Source: an uncultured Clostridia bacterium (GTDB lineage: Bacteria; Bacillota; Clostridia; Christensenellales; UBA1242). Taken from it: 50,214 bases of DNA. The notes under the pieces were generated by a model. It was given only the letters and a program-made list of their open reading frames with translations, ran no database searches and had not been told where the DNA came from. Shown here in pieces: positions 41,163-50,207 of this stretch. The translations under genes and the position numbers were made by a program. The DNA lies in assembly GCA_944349925.1 (NCBI GenBank), contig CALVNT010000004.1, forward strand, positions 1-50,214. The letters are read 5' to 3'. How positions within the stretch are numbered: position 1 is the first letter of the stretch; every line of letters begins with the position of its first letter.

Positions 41163-41253
41163 AATGATTTCGAATTAAAATCTTCTCATAGATTGATTTA
41201 TTTTGTCATACATTAAAGTGATAAATCGAATAAGGGAATAAAGTCAACAATAT

Positions 41254-42021
41254 ATGCCAAAAATTGCAAAACTTACAAAAAAAAGTTTAATTATAATATC
41301 CATCTGTCTTTTAATCGTGGTTATGCTTTTTTGCGCAAATTATCTATCTTTTTTATTTTTATCCCAAACAAGTAAAAGTTTTATTCAACTTTCTTCAAAC
41401 ACTCTTTCATGCTATGCAATAAGTTTTGAAAAAGGCTTGACTCAAAGCAGTGCAGAAAGTTTAGCAAATGATTATAGAAAAATTGGCGCTGGTGGTTATG
41501 TTTGGCAAACTGACCAATACTACTATGTGCTAAGCTCGGTTTATTTAAATAAAAGCGATGCCCTTCTTGTTCAAAACAGTATACAACAAAATCATAACTT
41601 AACTTCTTCTATTATTGAATTTCAAATACCGCAAATTTCAGTTTCTTTAAATTTAGACAGTGAAGAGAAAAAAGTTTTACAAAAAGCCTTAAATGCTCAT
41701 GAAAATGCATACAAACAACTTTTTGACATTGCACTCAGCCTTGACACTAATGTTTATAACGAAATTTCAGCAAGACTTGCAATAAACACTACATTTTCAT
41801 CTATCAATACAATAAATGCAGACTATAGAGTGCTTTTCGAGCAAATTGACGAGCTACAGACGCTAACTCAATCTCTTCAAAATTTGATAGAGACTTTACA
41901 AAAATTATGCAGTGGCATAACAATTTCGTCTGATCAGACAATGTCTTCAACAATAAAATATCGATACACACAAATTCTAGATCAAGCAAGAGAGTTGTCT
42001 CAAACTTGGAATGGAAATTAG
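41254..42021 (+). CDS. Membrane-anchored SPOR-like domain protein, 255 aa
   Basis: One N-terminal membrane segment (about 11-38), then an exported region. Residues about 50-110 resemble a SPOR (peptidoglycan-binding) domain: LSCYAISFEKGLTQSSAESLANDYRKIGAGGYVWQ, then YYYVLSSVYLNKSDALLVQ, matching the 'y.vqvgsf.s..nA..la..l...G..a....yyrV.vG.f....dA' pattern. The rest is helical. Assignment to SPOR is moderate. No clear ribosome binding site precedes the ATG; AAGGGA is 16 bases away. Confidence 0.65.
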   Translation: MPKIAKLTKKSLIIISICLLIVVMLFCANYLSFLFLSQTSKSFIQLSSNTLSCYAISFEKGLTQSSAESLANDYRKIGAGGYVWQTDQYYYVLSSVYLNKSDALLVQNSIQQNHNLTSSIIEFQIPQISVSLNLDSEEKKVLQKALNAHENAYKQLFDIALSLDTNVYNEISARLAINTTFSSINTINADYRVLFEQIDELQTLTQSLQNLIETLQKLCSGITISSDQTMSSTIKYRYTQILDQARELSQTWNGN

Positions 42022-42070
42022 AAAATAAAATAAACAAAAAATAAAAAAAATAACCAACAAATCAAATCTA

Positions 42071-42107
42071 AAAAAAATGCTATTTAAAAATTTAAATAGC
42101 GTTTTTT
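42071..42107. terminator. Bidirectional terminator between the SPOR-like and SSB-like genes
   Basis: AAAAAATGCTATTT pairs with AAATAGCGTTTTTT (one G-U), within about 42071-42106, flanked by A and T runs. Confidence 0.83.
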
Positions 42108-42108
42108 G

Positions 42109-42783
42109 TTATGCTTCTTCACTTAATTCGTCTGGCGAAGAAAAAACTTTTAAATTGTTGACAGAAATTTCATAAGCAGTTTTTTGCACTACTTTATCCC
42201 CTTCTTGTTTGTTATAATTGCGAGATTGAATTCTTCCCGATAAATTCAATTTTGTACCAACAGGCAAGCTTTTAACAAACACAGCATTTCTACCCCAAAT
42301 AATGCACGGAATATAATCTGATTTTTTATTATGAGCACGATTAACAGCTAAAAGAATATCACAAATTTGTCTTCCAAATGGAGTGTCCCTATAAACAGGT
42401 GATTTGCAAAGAAAACCTGTAAGCGAGATTGTATTTGATTGACACTCGTTTGATTGACACTCGTTTTCTTGTTGTAAAATTTCTCGAGCAAAGAAAAATA
42501 AAATTAAATGACTTTTTCCACTGTCTTGTATATTTCTACTTCTAAATTCTCCGCTTAATGCAAGTTTTAACCCTTGTTTTAAAGTCAAAGATTTACTATC
42601 TGCCAAATTTTTGGGCATAGTTACAGGTATTTTATCAATGACTCCAGAAAGACGAGGAACATCTAAAATAAAATCGTAAAAATTTTCACCATTATTTTCG
42701 AAAATCTTTATTTCTTCTTCTCCTACACTGCCAATTAACTGTGCTTTATTGTTTGTCAAATCTAAAACCGTTGTGTTTTCCAT
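42109..42783 (-). CDS. SSB-like protein with two OB folds, 224 aa
   Basis: The C-terminal half (about 118-215) reads as a primosomal/SSB OB fold: ISLTGFLCKSPVYRDTPFGRQICDILLAVNR, DYIPCIIWGRNAVFVKSLPVGTKLNLSGRIQSRNY, AYEISVNNLKVF. The N-terminal half (about 10-95) shows a weaker OB pattern (AQLIGSVGEEEIKIFENNGENFYDFILDV..LALSGEFRSRNI). Tandem-OB SSB-like proteins exist in clostridia. It lacks the acidic DDDIPF tip of true SSB but ends in DELSEEA. An exact 15-base tandem duplication lies in the linker. Ribosome binding site AAAGGAG. Confidence 0.8.
   Translation of the reverse strand: MENTTVLDLTNNKAQLIGSVGEEEIKIFENNGENFYDFILDVPRLSGVIDKIPVTMPKNLADSKSLTLKQGLKLALSGEFRSRNIQDSGKSHLILFFFAREILQQENECQSNECQSNTISLTGFLCKSPVYRDTPFGRQICDILLAVNRAHNKKSDYIPCIIWGRNAVFVKSLPVGTKLNLSGRIQSRNYNKQEGDKVVQKTAYEISVNNLKVFSSPDELSEEA
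42434..42463. repeat. Exact 15-base tandem duplication in the SSB-like gene
   Basis: TTTGATTGACACTCG occurs twice in a row (42434-42448 and 42449-42463). It is in frame and duplicates five codons, giving NECQS twice in the linker between the OB folds. Confidence 0.95.
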
Positions 42784-42796
42784 TTATTTTCTCCTT

Positions 42797-43561
42797 TTAA
42801 TTTGAGTGTTGCACTCCATTTCTATCAATAGAGTAATTTGAGTGATAAACTAAATCTCCTATTGAAGTAACTTTGTATCCTTCATTTATCAATCTTTCAA
42901 GCACCATTCTAGTTGATTGAACGACATTATCAGCATTGTTATGCATCAAAATGATTGAACCATTTTGAACATTATTCATCACCCTTGTAGTAACATCAGA
43001 AGCAGACAATCCTTTCCAGTCAAGCGAATCTACGTCCCATTGAATAGGGATAAGTCCTCTTTGCGAGCAAGCATTGATAAGCTCATTATTATATGAGCCA
43101 TAAGGTGGTCTAAATAATGTGACCTCTTTTCCTGTAATCGCTTCTATTTTTTCAGTTGAAATATCAAGTTCTTTAGCAAGAGTTTCTCCGCTTATCTTAG
43201 CCATATCAGGATGAGTATTTGAATGAGAACCTATTTCAATACCCTTTTCATCAATAGCTTTTACCATATCAGGATATTTATCAACCCAAAAGCCTACAAG
43301 GAAGAATGTTGCGCCCGCGTCATATTCATCAAGCACAGCCAAAATTTCTTCTGTTTTGTCAGCACCCCAAGCAGCATCAAAAGAAATTGCAACTTGTTTT
43401 TCTGTGGTATCCACACGGTAAACAGGGACAAGACGAGTGCTATAACCAAACCAAACTTGAGCACAAGCTCCACCTTCAAAAGACAAAGTAAGCAAAACAG
43501 CGACTACAACCATAGCAAGAAAGATTTTAATTGTTCTCGATTTGATAACACAAAATGGCAT
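42797..43561 (-). CDS. Polysaccharide deacetylase (PdaB-like, NodB fold), membrane-anchored
   Basis: NodB-fold enzymes remove acetyl groups from peptidoglycan sugars; PdaB acts on spore cortex. Motifs in order: AISFDAAWG (metal Asp), GSHSNTHPDM (metal His pair), LFRPPYGSYN, WDVDSLDW, and IILMHNN. An N-terminal hydrophobic segment (IFLAMVVVAVLLTLSFEGGACAQ) is a signal or anchor. It has 254 aa from the ATG at 43561, which has a GTGAGG ribosome binding site; the ATG at 43594 does not. The 'FDAAWG' variant is the PdaB-type motif, not the usual 'TFDDGP'. The sporulation role is inferred. Confidence 0.9.
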   Translation of the reverse strand: MPFCVIKSRTIKIFLAMVVVAVLLTLSFEGGACAQVWFGYSTRLVPVYRVDTTEKQVAISFDAAWGADKTEEILAVLDEYDAGATFFLVGFWVDKYPDMVKAIDEKGIEIGSHSNTHPDMAKISGETLAKELDISTEKIEAITGKEVTLFRPPYGSYNNELINACSQRGLIPIQWDVDSLDWKGLSASDVTTRVMNNVQNGSIILMHNNADNVVQSTRMVLERLINEGYKVTSIGDLVYHSNYSIDRNGVQHSN

Positions 43562-44119
43562 ACAAACCTCACTTTTAATATTAAATATTTTCAAGATTTT
43601 AACAAATGAGAAAATTGCTTAAAATTGTGGAAAAAAGCAAGAATTTGTCGAAAATCTATACGATATTATATTTGCAAGATTTTTTAATATTCCTATTTTA
43701 AAAATTTTTTAGAATATAAATATGTTTTAAACAAATGATATAAATTTAAAATAAAAATTAACAAGCCGAAATTATAAAATTTTTATCTTTATTTGTTAAA
43801 ATAATTTGATTTTTTTTCTTAATAATATTTACAATAAATCTTTTTCTTTTCCTTTTTATTTTAACAAAAAAAATAATTTTAGGCAAAGAAATTAAAAAAA
43901 GTTTCCAAAAAGCAACAATAAAAACAAAAAAATGTCGACATTGAGAAAACATTATAAAAATGGTTTCAAAAAATCGACATTTAAGCATTGCAAAAAAAAC
44001 AAATATTTGTTTTGTTAAATGTAATTTACAAAGTTTATAAAAAATATATTTTATAATTTATACTTTATATATTATAACTTAAATTCTCATTATAAGAAAA
44101 AGTTGATACTAAATTTTTT
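43562..44119. other. Gene-free AT-rich region between the deacetylase and the gyrase A-like gene
   Basis: About 560 bases of strongly A/T-rich DNA. The only long frame (43758-43988, minus) is a Lys/Phe/Ile-rich translation with no ribosome binding site and reads as chance. The one notable element is the perfect palindrome AATGTCGACATT (43931-43942), with a half-copy TCGACATTT at 43974-43982. I see no RNA gene. Confidence 0.6.
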
Positions 44120-46603
44120 TTAAAGCAATGTATATTTGTTTATAGAGAAAAATTTCTTTTTTATAATTTCATTTCCATTCGTTAATCTTTCCGAATATGG
44201 CAATTTCTTTGTTTCAAGAGGCAAAATTTTAAGACCAAAATCCACTGCAAGAGTACTATTGCCTTCATCTGCACAAGCAAAGAACACTTTAGAGCCTTGA
44301 TTTGTAAAATTGATATATTTAAGTCCTTTTCTATATCTAGATGCAAGTGGAAATAATGACGTTTTGATTTTTTTAATATATCCATTGTCACTCACAACAA
44401 CCACTGAATCAAAGTCATTTTGTCCTGCGAAAACCACATAATCATTTTCGTCAAGATTGATACCTTTAACCCCAGCCGAAATACGACCTTGCATTGGAAT
44501 CTCATCACAAGAAAATGCAAGCGAATATCCTAAAGCCGACAGCATTAAAATAGGTTTATCTTTTTTTACAATTTCTGCATTTAATAATTTATCATTTTGA
44601 TTTACTTTCACAACCTGGTAATATGATTTTGAAACTATCAAATCTTGAGAAATAGATTTCTTTACCATACCCTCTTTTGTCATAAACAAAACTTCTTGGT
44701 CATTTGTTAAAGTCAAAATTTTTATTGGCACTTCGCTAGGATCTACATTTTTGTCAATTTGGCTAAGGCTTACACCTTTATCACGCCATTTACATTCCTT
44801 TATCGCTCCTGCTAAAGTTTTGATACAATTACCCTTATCGGTAACAATAAAGATTGTTTCATTTGAAGAGACTTTTAGGATTTGGCTGTGGACATCTGTA
44901 ATTGTTGAATTATCACTTAAAGATTTTTGACTCATTGAATAATTTTTAGGGTTTAATCTTTTGATGGTGTTTCCACAGCTTAAGGCAATAATAACATCAC
45001 TACCCTCATCACTTTCGCTTTTAGAAGACTCTTCAACTAAAATTTGTCCATCTTTCATGATCTTCGAACGACGCTTGTTTCCATAAGAGCGCTTGATTTC
45101 AAGAATTTCTTTTTTTACAACATCAAATTGAGCTTTTTTTGAAGCAAGAATTCTTTCATACTCAGCAATTTTAGCTTTCAATTCTTTTAACTCTTCTTCT
45201 AGTTTTGTCACTTCCAAATTAACAAGCCTTGCAAGCCTCATATCTAGTATTGCCTGTGCTTGTTTGTCAGACAAATTAAATCGTTCCTTCAATTTTTGTT
45301 TTGCTTCACTAACTGAAATTGATTTTTTGATAATTTTTATCACTTCATCAATATTTTTTATAGCAATCAGCAACCCCTCTACAATGTGGGCTCTTTCTTT
45401 TGCCATGTTGAGATCATATTTAGTTCGTCTAACAATAATTTCTCGTTGATATTGAGCATAATAAGAAATAATTTCATTAAGCCCCATAAGTTTTGGTTTA
45501 CCGCCAGCAATAGCGACCATATTTATTGCATACGAAGTTTGCAAGTTGGTGGATTTATAAAGATACTCTAAAATCTTTTTTACATTCGCATCTTTTTTCA
45601 ATTTTATAACTGCTCTCATACCACTTCGGTCAGATTCGTCGCGAATTTCACTGATAGCAGAAAGTTTTTCTTTGTTTTCTTCTTTTAGCTGTGCAATTTT
45701 CTGAAGAAGAAGAGCTTTATTGACTTGATATGGAAGTTCGGTAATAACAATGTTTGTCTTGTCACCTTGTTTTTCAATTTCAACTTTTGCCCTAATTAAG
45801 ATTTTCCCTTTCCCTGTTCTATAGGCTTGTTCAAGCCCTTCATCAACTATGAGTTGCCCACCTGTTGGAAAATCTGGAGCTTTTATAATCTTCATCATTT
45901 CGTTTATTTTGATATTTGGGTTATCAATATAGGCAACGACACCATCAATTACCTCTGCTAAATTGTGAGGTGGAATATTTGTTGCCACACCAACAGCAAT
46001 ACCAGATGCGCCATTTACTAAAAGGTTTGGAAATCTCCCCGGCATCATGTCCGGTTCTTTTAAAGTGTCATCGAAGTTTAAACTCCATCTAACCGTATCT
46101 TTTTCAAGGTCCTTCATAAGTTCCATTGCAAGAGGTGTAAGTCTTGCTTCGGTATAACGCATAGCGGCAGGACTATCGCCGTCAATTGAGCCAAAGTTTC
46201 CATGACCGTCAACCAACGGAGCTCGCAAAACATAATCTTGTGCCATACGACACATTGCATCATAAACAGAACTATCTCCATGTGGGTGATATTTACCTAA
46301 GCAGTCACCAACGATTCTGGCACTTTTTCTATATGGCTTGTCGGGAGTTATGCCAAGTTCGAGCATAGAATACAAAATACGCCGCTGAACAGGTTTAAGA
46401 CCATCTTCTACGCGTGGTAATGCTCGATCCATAACAACACATTCAGTATAAGGAATCATCGAATCATGCAAAACTTCGTCTATAGTTTTATAAATGATAC
46501 CCTTTTCTCCACTACCACCGCCAGAGCTATTCGACAGCCCCCATTGGTCAGTGTTTTGTTCTGGCTGAATATTCATTTTTTCTTGTTCGTAGTTTTCCTG
46601 CAT
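44120..46603 (-). CDS. gyrA: Type IIA topoisomerase A subunit (gyrase A or topo IV ParC)
   Basis: The A subunit cleaves and reseals DNA through Tyr150 ([10 protein letters not shown]). The quinolone region has [14 protein letters not shown] with Ser111 and Asp115. [32 protein letters not shown] is GyrA-like, while [14 protein letters not shown] and the loops are partly ParC-like. The C-terminal six-bladed domain (about 500-810) is present, but I find no GyrA-box QRRGGKG; the nearest is [10 protein letters not shown]. It has 827 aa plus a 30-residue Gln/Ser/Gly-rich N-terminal extension. gyrB-like precedes it by 56 bases. I use the name gyrA provisionally; parC is an open alternative. Confidence 0.8.
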   Translation of the reverse strand: MQENYEQEKMNIQPEQNTDQWGLSNSSGGGSGEKGIIYKTIDEVLHDSMIPYTECVVMDRALPRVEDGLKPVQRRILYSMLELGITPDKPYRKSARIVGDCLGKYHPHGDSSVYDAMCRMAQDYVLRAPLVDGHGNFGSIDGDSPAAMRYTEARLTPLAMELMKDLEKDTVRWSLNFDDTLKEPDMMPGRFPNLLVNGASGIAVGVATNIPPHNLAEVIDGVVAYIDNPNIKINEMMKIIKAPDFPTGGQLIVDEGLEQAYRTGKGKILIRAKVEIEKQGDKTNIVITELPYQVNKALLLQKIAQLKEENKEKLSAISEIRDESDRSGMRAVIKLKKDANVKKILEYLYKSTNLQTSYAINMVAIAGGKPKLMGLNEIISYYAQYQREIIVRRTKYDLNMAKERAHIVEGLLIAIKNIDEVIKIIKKSISVSEAKQKLKERFNLSDKQAQAILDMRLARLVNLEVTKLEEELKELKAKIAEYERILASKKAQFDVVKKEILEIKRSYGNKRRSKIMKDGQILVEESSKSESDEGSDVIIALSCGNTIKRLNPKNYSMSQKSLSDNSTITDVHSQILKVSSNETIFIVTDKGNCIKTLAGAIKECKWRDKGVSLSQIDKNVDPSEVPIKILTLTNDQEVLFMTKEGMVKKSISQDLIVSKSYYQVVKVNQNDKLLNAEIVKKDKPILMLSALGYSLAFSCDEIPMQGRISAGVKGINLDENDYVVFAGQNDFDSVVVVSDNGYIKKIKTSLFPLASRYRKGLKYINFTNQGSKVFFACADEGNSTLAVDFGLKILPLETKKLPYSERLTNGNEIIKKKFFSINKYTLL

Positions 46604-46659
46604 TTTAACCTCTTTTAAAGTTTAATAATTTTTCTATTTGTTTTTTCAATATTTTACAA

Positions 46660-48615
46660 TTAGTTTAATTTACTATAATTTTTAAAAAATTCATCTTCTC
46701 TATCAAAATTTGCATGTTGATTTATATAATTCTTTCTAGCTTCTATATCATCACCCATAAGTGTTGTTACCATTTTCTCTGCTTCCGCTGCATCATCAAT
46801 GCTGACTTGAATTAAGTTACGTTTTTCTGGGTCCATTGTAGTTTCCCAAAGTTGGTCAGGGTTCATTTCACCAAGACCTTTATATCTTTGTAAACTATAA
46901 TTTCTCCCTGCTCTAGCTATCGCATCTGGAAGTTCTGCATCAGAATAAACATATTCTGTGTAGTCTTTTTTGTAAACTTTATAAAGCGGAGGAAGTCCAA
47001 TATAAACATGTCCATCATTTATAAGTTCACGCATATATCTGTAGAAAAAAGTAAGCAAAATTGCCCTGATGTGTGCTCCATCTTGATCAGCATCTGAAAG
47101 AATGATGACTTTGTTGTATCTAAGACTTGACAAATCAAAATCTTCGCCTATACCAGTATTTAAAGCTGAAATAATAGTTCGAATTTCTTCATTGGCTAAA
47201 ACTTGGTCAATTCTCTTTTTCTCAGCGTTTAAAGGTTTCCCACGCAAAGGTAAAATAGCTTGAAACTTTCTATCCCTTCCCTGCTTAGCACTACCACCAG
47301 CAGAATCCCCCTCAACAATAAAGAGTTCCGCTTTTTCTCGGTCTTTAGATGTAGATGCGGCAAGCTTGCCAACAAGATTAAAATTTTCTGCAGAGTTTTT
47401 CGCCCTTGTAAGTTCTTTTGCTTTTTTAGCAGCCTCTCTTACTTTGGCTGCACCCTTTGCTTTTCCTACAATGGTTTCAGCTACAGTAGCATTTTTTTTG
47501 TCAGCAAAATAAGAAGATAATTCTTTGATAGTTAAGCTTTCCACTAAAGTTTTTGCTTCTGGATTTCCAAGTTTAGTTTTGGTTTGCCCTTCAAATTGAA
47601 CATTTGTCATTTTAACATTTAAAACGACAGTTATACCTTCTCTAAAATCTTCTCCAAGGAAGTTGGGCTCTTTTTCTTTCAATAAATTATTAGCCCTTGC
47701 CCAATCATTCATCACTTTCGTAAAAGCACTTTTAAACCCTGTTTCATGAGTTCCACCTTCAATAGTTGGAATGTTGTTTACGAAAGAAAAGCTATTTTCA
47801 GTGTACGAATCAGTATAAGTAAATGCGACTTCTAAATCAAAGTTTTTATCTTCTGCGTGAAAAAACACAGGTTTGCTAATCAATTTATTTTTACCTTCAA
47901 CTAGATAATTTACAAAATCAGCAATCCCACCTTCGTAGTGATAAATTTCACCTTCTCCGGTTATTTCGTTGACTAGTACAATCTTTAAACCTTTATTTAG
48001 AAAAGCAAGTTCACGCGCACGATTGCAAACATTTTCAAAATTGAATGTGATATTTCCAAACATTTCCTTATCTGGAAGAAATGTAACTTTTGTCCCTTTT
48101 TTGTCAGTGCTTCCAATGCATTTTAATGGTTCTTTTGCCACCCCACCATGCATTTTGCCATTTTCATCGCGATAAGAATGAAAAGAAACAAAATATTCTT
48201 TTTTGTCTTTGTAAACAGTTACATTACACCATGACGAAAGCGCGTTAGTAACAGACGCACCTACCCCATGCAAACCACCTGAAAATTTATAATTAGAATT
48301 GTTAAACTTTCCACCAGCATGCAAAGTCGTATAGACAACTTCTACGCCAGATTTATGCAAAGTTGGATGCATATCGACAGGAATACCCCTGCCATTGTCT
48401 TCAACTGTTGCAGAACCATCTTTGTTTAAAGTAATTCTTATCGTATCACCATAACCGTTAGAAATTTCATCTATAGAATTATCAACAATTTCCCAGAGCA
48501 GATGATGAAGTCCCTTTGAACCAGTTGTGCCTATATACATACCCGGTCTTAGCCTAACTGCATCAAGTCCTTCAAGCACAACAATATCTTTTGAATCATA
48601 ATTGCTTCCAGCCAT
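46660..48615 (-). CDS. gyrB: Type IIA topoisomerase B subunit (gyrase B or topo IV ParE)
   Basis: The B subunit supplies the ATPase gate. GHKL motifs: EIVDNSIDE, DNGRGIPVDMHP, and LHAGGKFNNSNYKFSGGLHGVGASVTNAL. The TOPRIM domain has EGDSAGGSAKQGRDRKFQAILPLRGKPLN and the metal acids in SDADQDGAHI. It is 651 aa and has the SNxxSxxxRYKGLGEMNPDQLWETTMDP end. N-terminal details favour GyrB, while QGRDRKFQA is ParE-like, so the identity is shared with the A subunit. Its own promoter lies at 48649-48677. Ribosome binding site AAGGAG. Divergent from murG. Confidence 0.85.
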   Translation of the reverse strand: MAGSNYDSKDIVVLEGLDAVRLRPGMYIGTTGSKGLHHLLWEIVDNSIDEISNGYGDTIRITLNKDGSATVEDNGRGIPVDMHPTLHKSGVEVVYTTLHAGGKFNNSNYKFSGGLHGVGASVTNALSSWCNVTVYKDKKEYFVSFHSYRDENGKMHGGVAKEPLKCIGSTDKKGTKVTFLPDKEMFGNITFNFENVCNRARELAFLNKGLKIVLVNEITGEGEIYHYEGGIADFVNYLVEGKNKLISKPVFFHAEDKNFDLEVAFTYTDSYTENSFSFVNNIPTIEGGTHETGFKSAFTKVMNDWARANNLLKEKEPNFLGEDFREGITVVLNVKMTNVQFEGQTKTKLGNPEAKTLVESLTIKELSSYFADKKNATVAETIVGKAKGAAKVREAAKKAKELTRAKNSAENFNLVGKLAASTSKDREKAELFIVEGDSAGGSAKQGRDRKFQAILPLRGKPLNAEKKRIDQVLANEEIRTIISALNTGIGEDFDLSSLRYNKVIILSDADQDGAHIRAILLTFFYRYMRELINDGHVYIGLPPLYKVYKKDYTEYVYSDAELPDAIARAGRNYSLQRYKGLGEMNPDQLWETTMDPEKRNLIQVSIDDAAEAEKMVTTLMGDDIEARKNYINQHANFDREDEFFKNYSKLN

Positions 48616-48648
48616 TTTTTCTCCTTAAAAGCCATAAAATCTAAGATT

Positions 48649-48677
48649 ATTATAACACAAGCAGAGATTTTAAACAA
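48649..48677 (-). promoter_or_regulatory. Promoter of the gyrB-gyrA operon
   Basis: Minus strand TTGTTT, exactly 17 bases, TATAAT, about 35 bases before the ATG. The rest of the divergent gap (to 48816) is AT-rich with TTATGCATA-like words but no convincing DnaA-box cluster. Confidence 0.6.
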
Positions 48678-48816
48678 ATTTTTTGTACTTGCAGTAAAAT
48701 TTTTTTAATTAAAAATTTATAAATTTAACAATTTATGCATATTTATACATTTTTTAAAATATTTATTCATTTAACATTTGTATTATTTTATTATTATTGA
48801 CATATTTAGACAAATT

Positions 48817-48846
48817 TTGCAAACAATTTTTATTGAGAGATAATAT
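48817..48846 (+). promoter_or_regulatory. Probable promoter of murG
   Basis: TTGCAA, 18 bases, TAATAT; the start would be about 12 bases before the ATG. A consensus TTGACA at 48797-48802 has no -10 at the proper distance. Confidence 0.4.
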
Positions 48847-48864
48847 ATAAAATAAGGAGTAAAA

Positions 48865-49914
48865 ATGGAAACAATCGTTTTAACAGGTGGAGGCACTGCA
48901 GGACATATTTATCCACTACTTGCAGTTAAGGAGAGACTTAATGGCAAATACAATTTTGCATACATCGGAAGCTATGGAATGGAAAGTCAAATCATTCCAA
49001 AAGAAAAGGATATAGATTTTTATCAAATATCAGCGGTCAAGCTTGCAAGAACATTAACTTTAAAAAATCTTTTGATACCTTTCAAACTTTTACAAGCAAT
49101 AAAGCAAGCCGAAAAAATTTTACGAAAACTTAAGCCTTGCATAATTTTTTCTAAAGGCGGTTTTGTTGCCATGCCTGTAGTTATTGCAGCATCAAAACTT
49201 GGTTTTCCTGTCATAAGTCATGAAAGTGATTTATCTTTTGGACTTGCAAATAAAATAATTCTTAGAAAATGCAACATTATGTGTACAGCTTTTAAGCAAA
49301 CAGCAGAGGGAAATGAAAAATGTGTTTATACTGGGCAACCTATAAGAAAGAAAGTTCTTCAAGGCGATAAAAGAAAAATTTTATCTTTAGCTAAATTTGA
49401 CAAAGATAAACCCAATTTGCTTGTTATTGGAGGTTCTCTTGGAGCTAATTTTATAAATGAAAAAGTTTGGAAAAATTTAGACAATTTAACAGAAAGATTT
49501 AATGTTGTTCATATTGCAGGAAAGCAGGCAAAAGATAATAAGCACACCGCAAAAAATTATATACAAGTTGATTATGCTGAAAATATAGGAGATTATTTAG
49601 CATTTGCTGACATAGTGCTTTCTCGTGCAGGATCTGGTGCTATAAATGAATTGCTAACTCTTAGAAAGCCTATGCTTTTAATTCCCCTTTCAAAAAGATG
49701 TTCAAGAGGCGACCAAATTGAAAACGCGAAACTATTTAAATCTCAAAATCTTTGTGATATGGTCGAAGAAGAAGACTGTGATGATAAGCTTTTTTTAATA
49801 AAACTTGATAATTTATTTAAAAATAAAGAAAAATACAAAAAGAATATGCAAAAAATGCAATCATTTGACGCTTGCGACAAAATAATAGAATTGATTGAAA
49901 AAACTAAAAAATAA
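48865..49914 (+). CDS. murG: UDP-GlcNAc--lipid I transferase MurG
   Basis: MurG adds GlcNAc to lipid I to make lipid II on the inner membrane face. The family blocks are TGGGTAGHIYPLLAV (the usual 'TGGGTGGHi.Pa.a'), IFSKGGFVAMPVVIAA, ISHESDLSFGLANKI ('HEqn...G..Nr'), VIGGSLGANFIN, VDYAENIGDYLAFADIVLSRAGSGAINEL, and RGDQIENAKLF ('dHQ..NA'). It has 349 aa. Two signature positions are unusual (GTAGH and HESD), but the rest fits. The ribosome binding site AAGGAG is well placed. It depends on UDP-GlcNAc, made via glmM. Confidence 0.92.
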   Translation: METIVLTGGGTAGHIYPLLAVKERLNGKYNFAYIGSYGMESQIIPKEKDIDFYQISAVKLARTLTLKNLLIPFKLLQAIKQAEKILRKLKPCIIFSKGGFVAMPVVIAASKLGFPVISHESDLSFGLANKIILRKCNIMCTAFKQTAEGNEKCVYTGQPIRKKVLQGDKRKILSLAKFDKDKPNLLVIGGSLGANFINEKVWKNLDNLTERFNVVHIAGKQAKDNKHTAKNYIQVDYAENIGDYLAFADIVLSRAGSGAINELLTLRKPMLLIPLSKRCSRGDQIENAKLFKSQNLCDMVEEEDCDDKLFLIKLDNLFKNKEKYKKNMQKMQSFDACDKIIELIEKTKK

Positions 49915-49984
49915 ATAATTGAACCAAATCGACATTTTTATTGCTAACAATAGGAAAAAATCATAAAAAAAACTAAACATTGTC

Positions 49985-50131
49985 CTAATTTTTCAATCCA
50001 CTTTGAAAAATATTCATATAAAACGCATCTTCTTCGAAGTTAATTACATCTTTTATTAAATCTTCTGGGTAAATTTGGAAGGCTTTTTCAATAGTTGGCT
50101 TAATGGTGAAGAAAAGATAATGTGATAGAAA
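49985..50131 (-). pseudogene. Possible coding remnant (48 codons, no start)
   Basis: A minus-strand open segment ends with a stop at 49985 and has a coding-like composition (TIKPTIEKAFQIYPEDLIKD followed by VINFEEDAFYMNIFQSGLKN). It is bounded upstream by a TAG at 50132-50134 and has no start codon or ribosome binding site. It looks like the C-terminal piece of a decayed gene. No family is identified. The other bases of the 49915-50207 gap are AT-rich spacer. Confidence 0.35.
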
Positions 50132-50158
50132 CTATATATGTTTATGGAATAAATTTTC

Positions 50159-50188
50159 TTGACACACTTGTATTTTTTATTGTACAAT
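50159..50188 (+). promoter_or_regulatory. Promoter of the gene beginning at the window end
   Basis: TTGACA, 18 bases, TACAAT, followed by a perfect AGGAGG ribosome binding site (50197-50202). Confidence 0.7.
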
Positions 50189-50207
50189 AAATGCAGAGGA
50201 GGTATTT

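Noticed and set aside
43758..43988. 76-codon minus-strand frame in the long gene-free region
   Set aside because: Lys/Phe/Ile-rich translation typical of A/T runs, no ribosome binding site, no recognisable pattern.
48616..48864. Possible replication origin next to gyrB
   Set aside because: AT-rich with TTATGCATA and TTATACAT words, but no clustered TTATCCACA-type DnaA boxes and no dnaA, dnaN or recF beside it.
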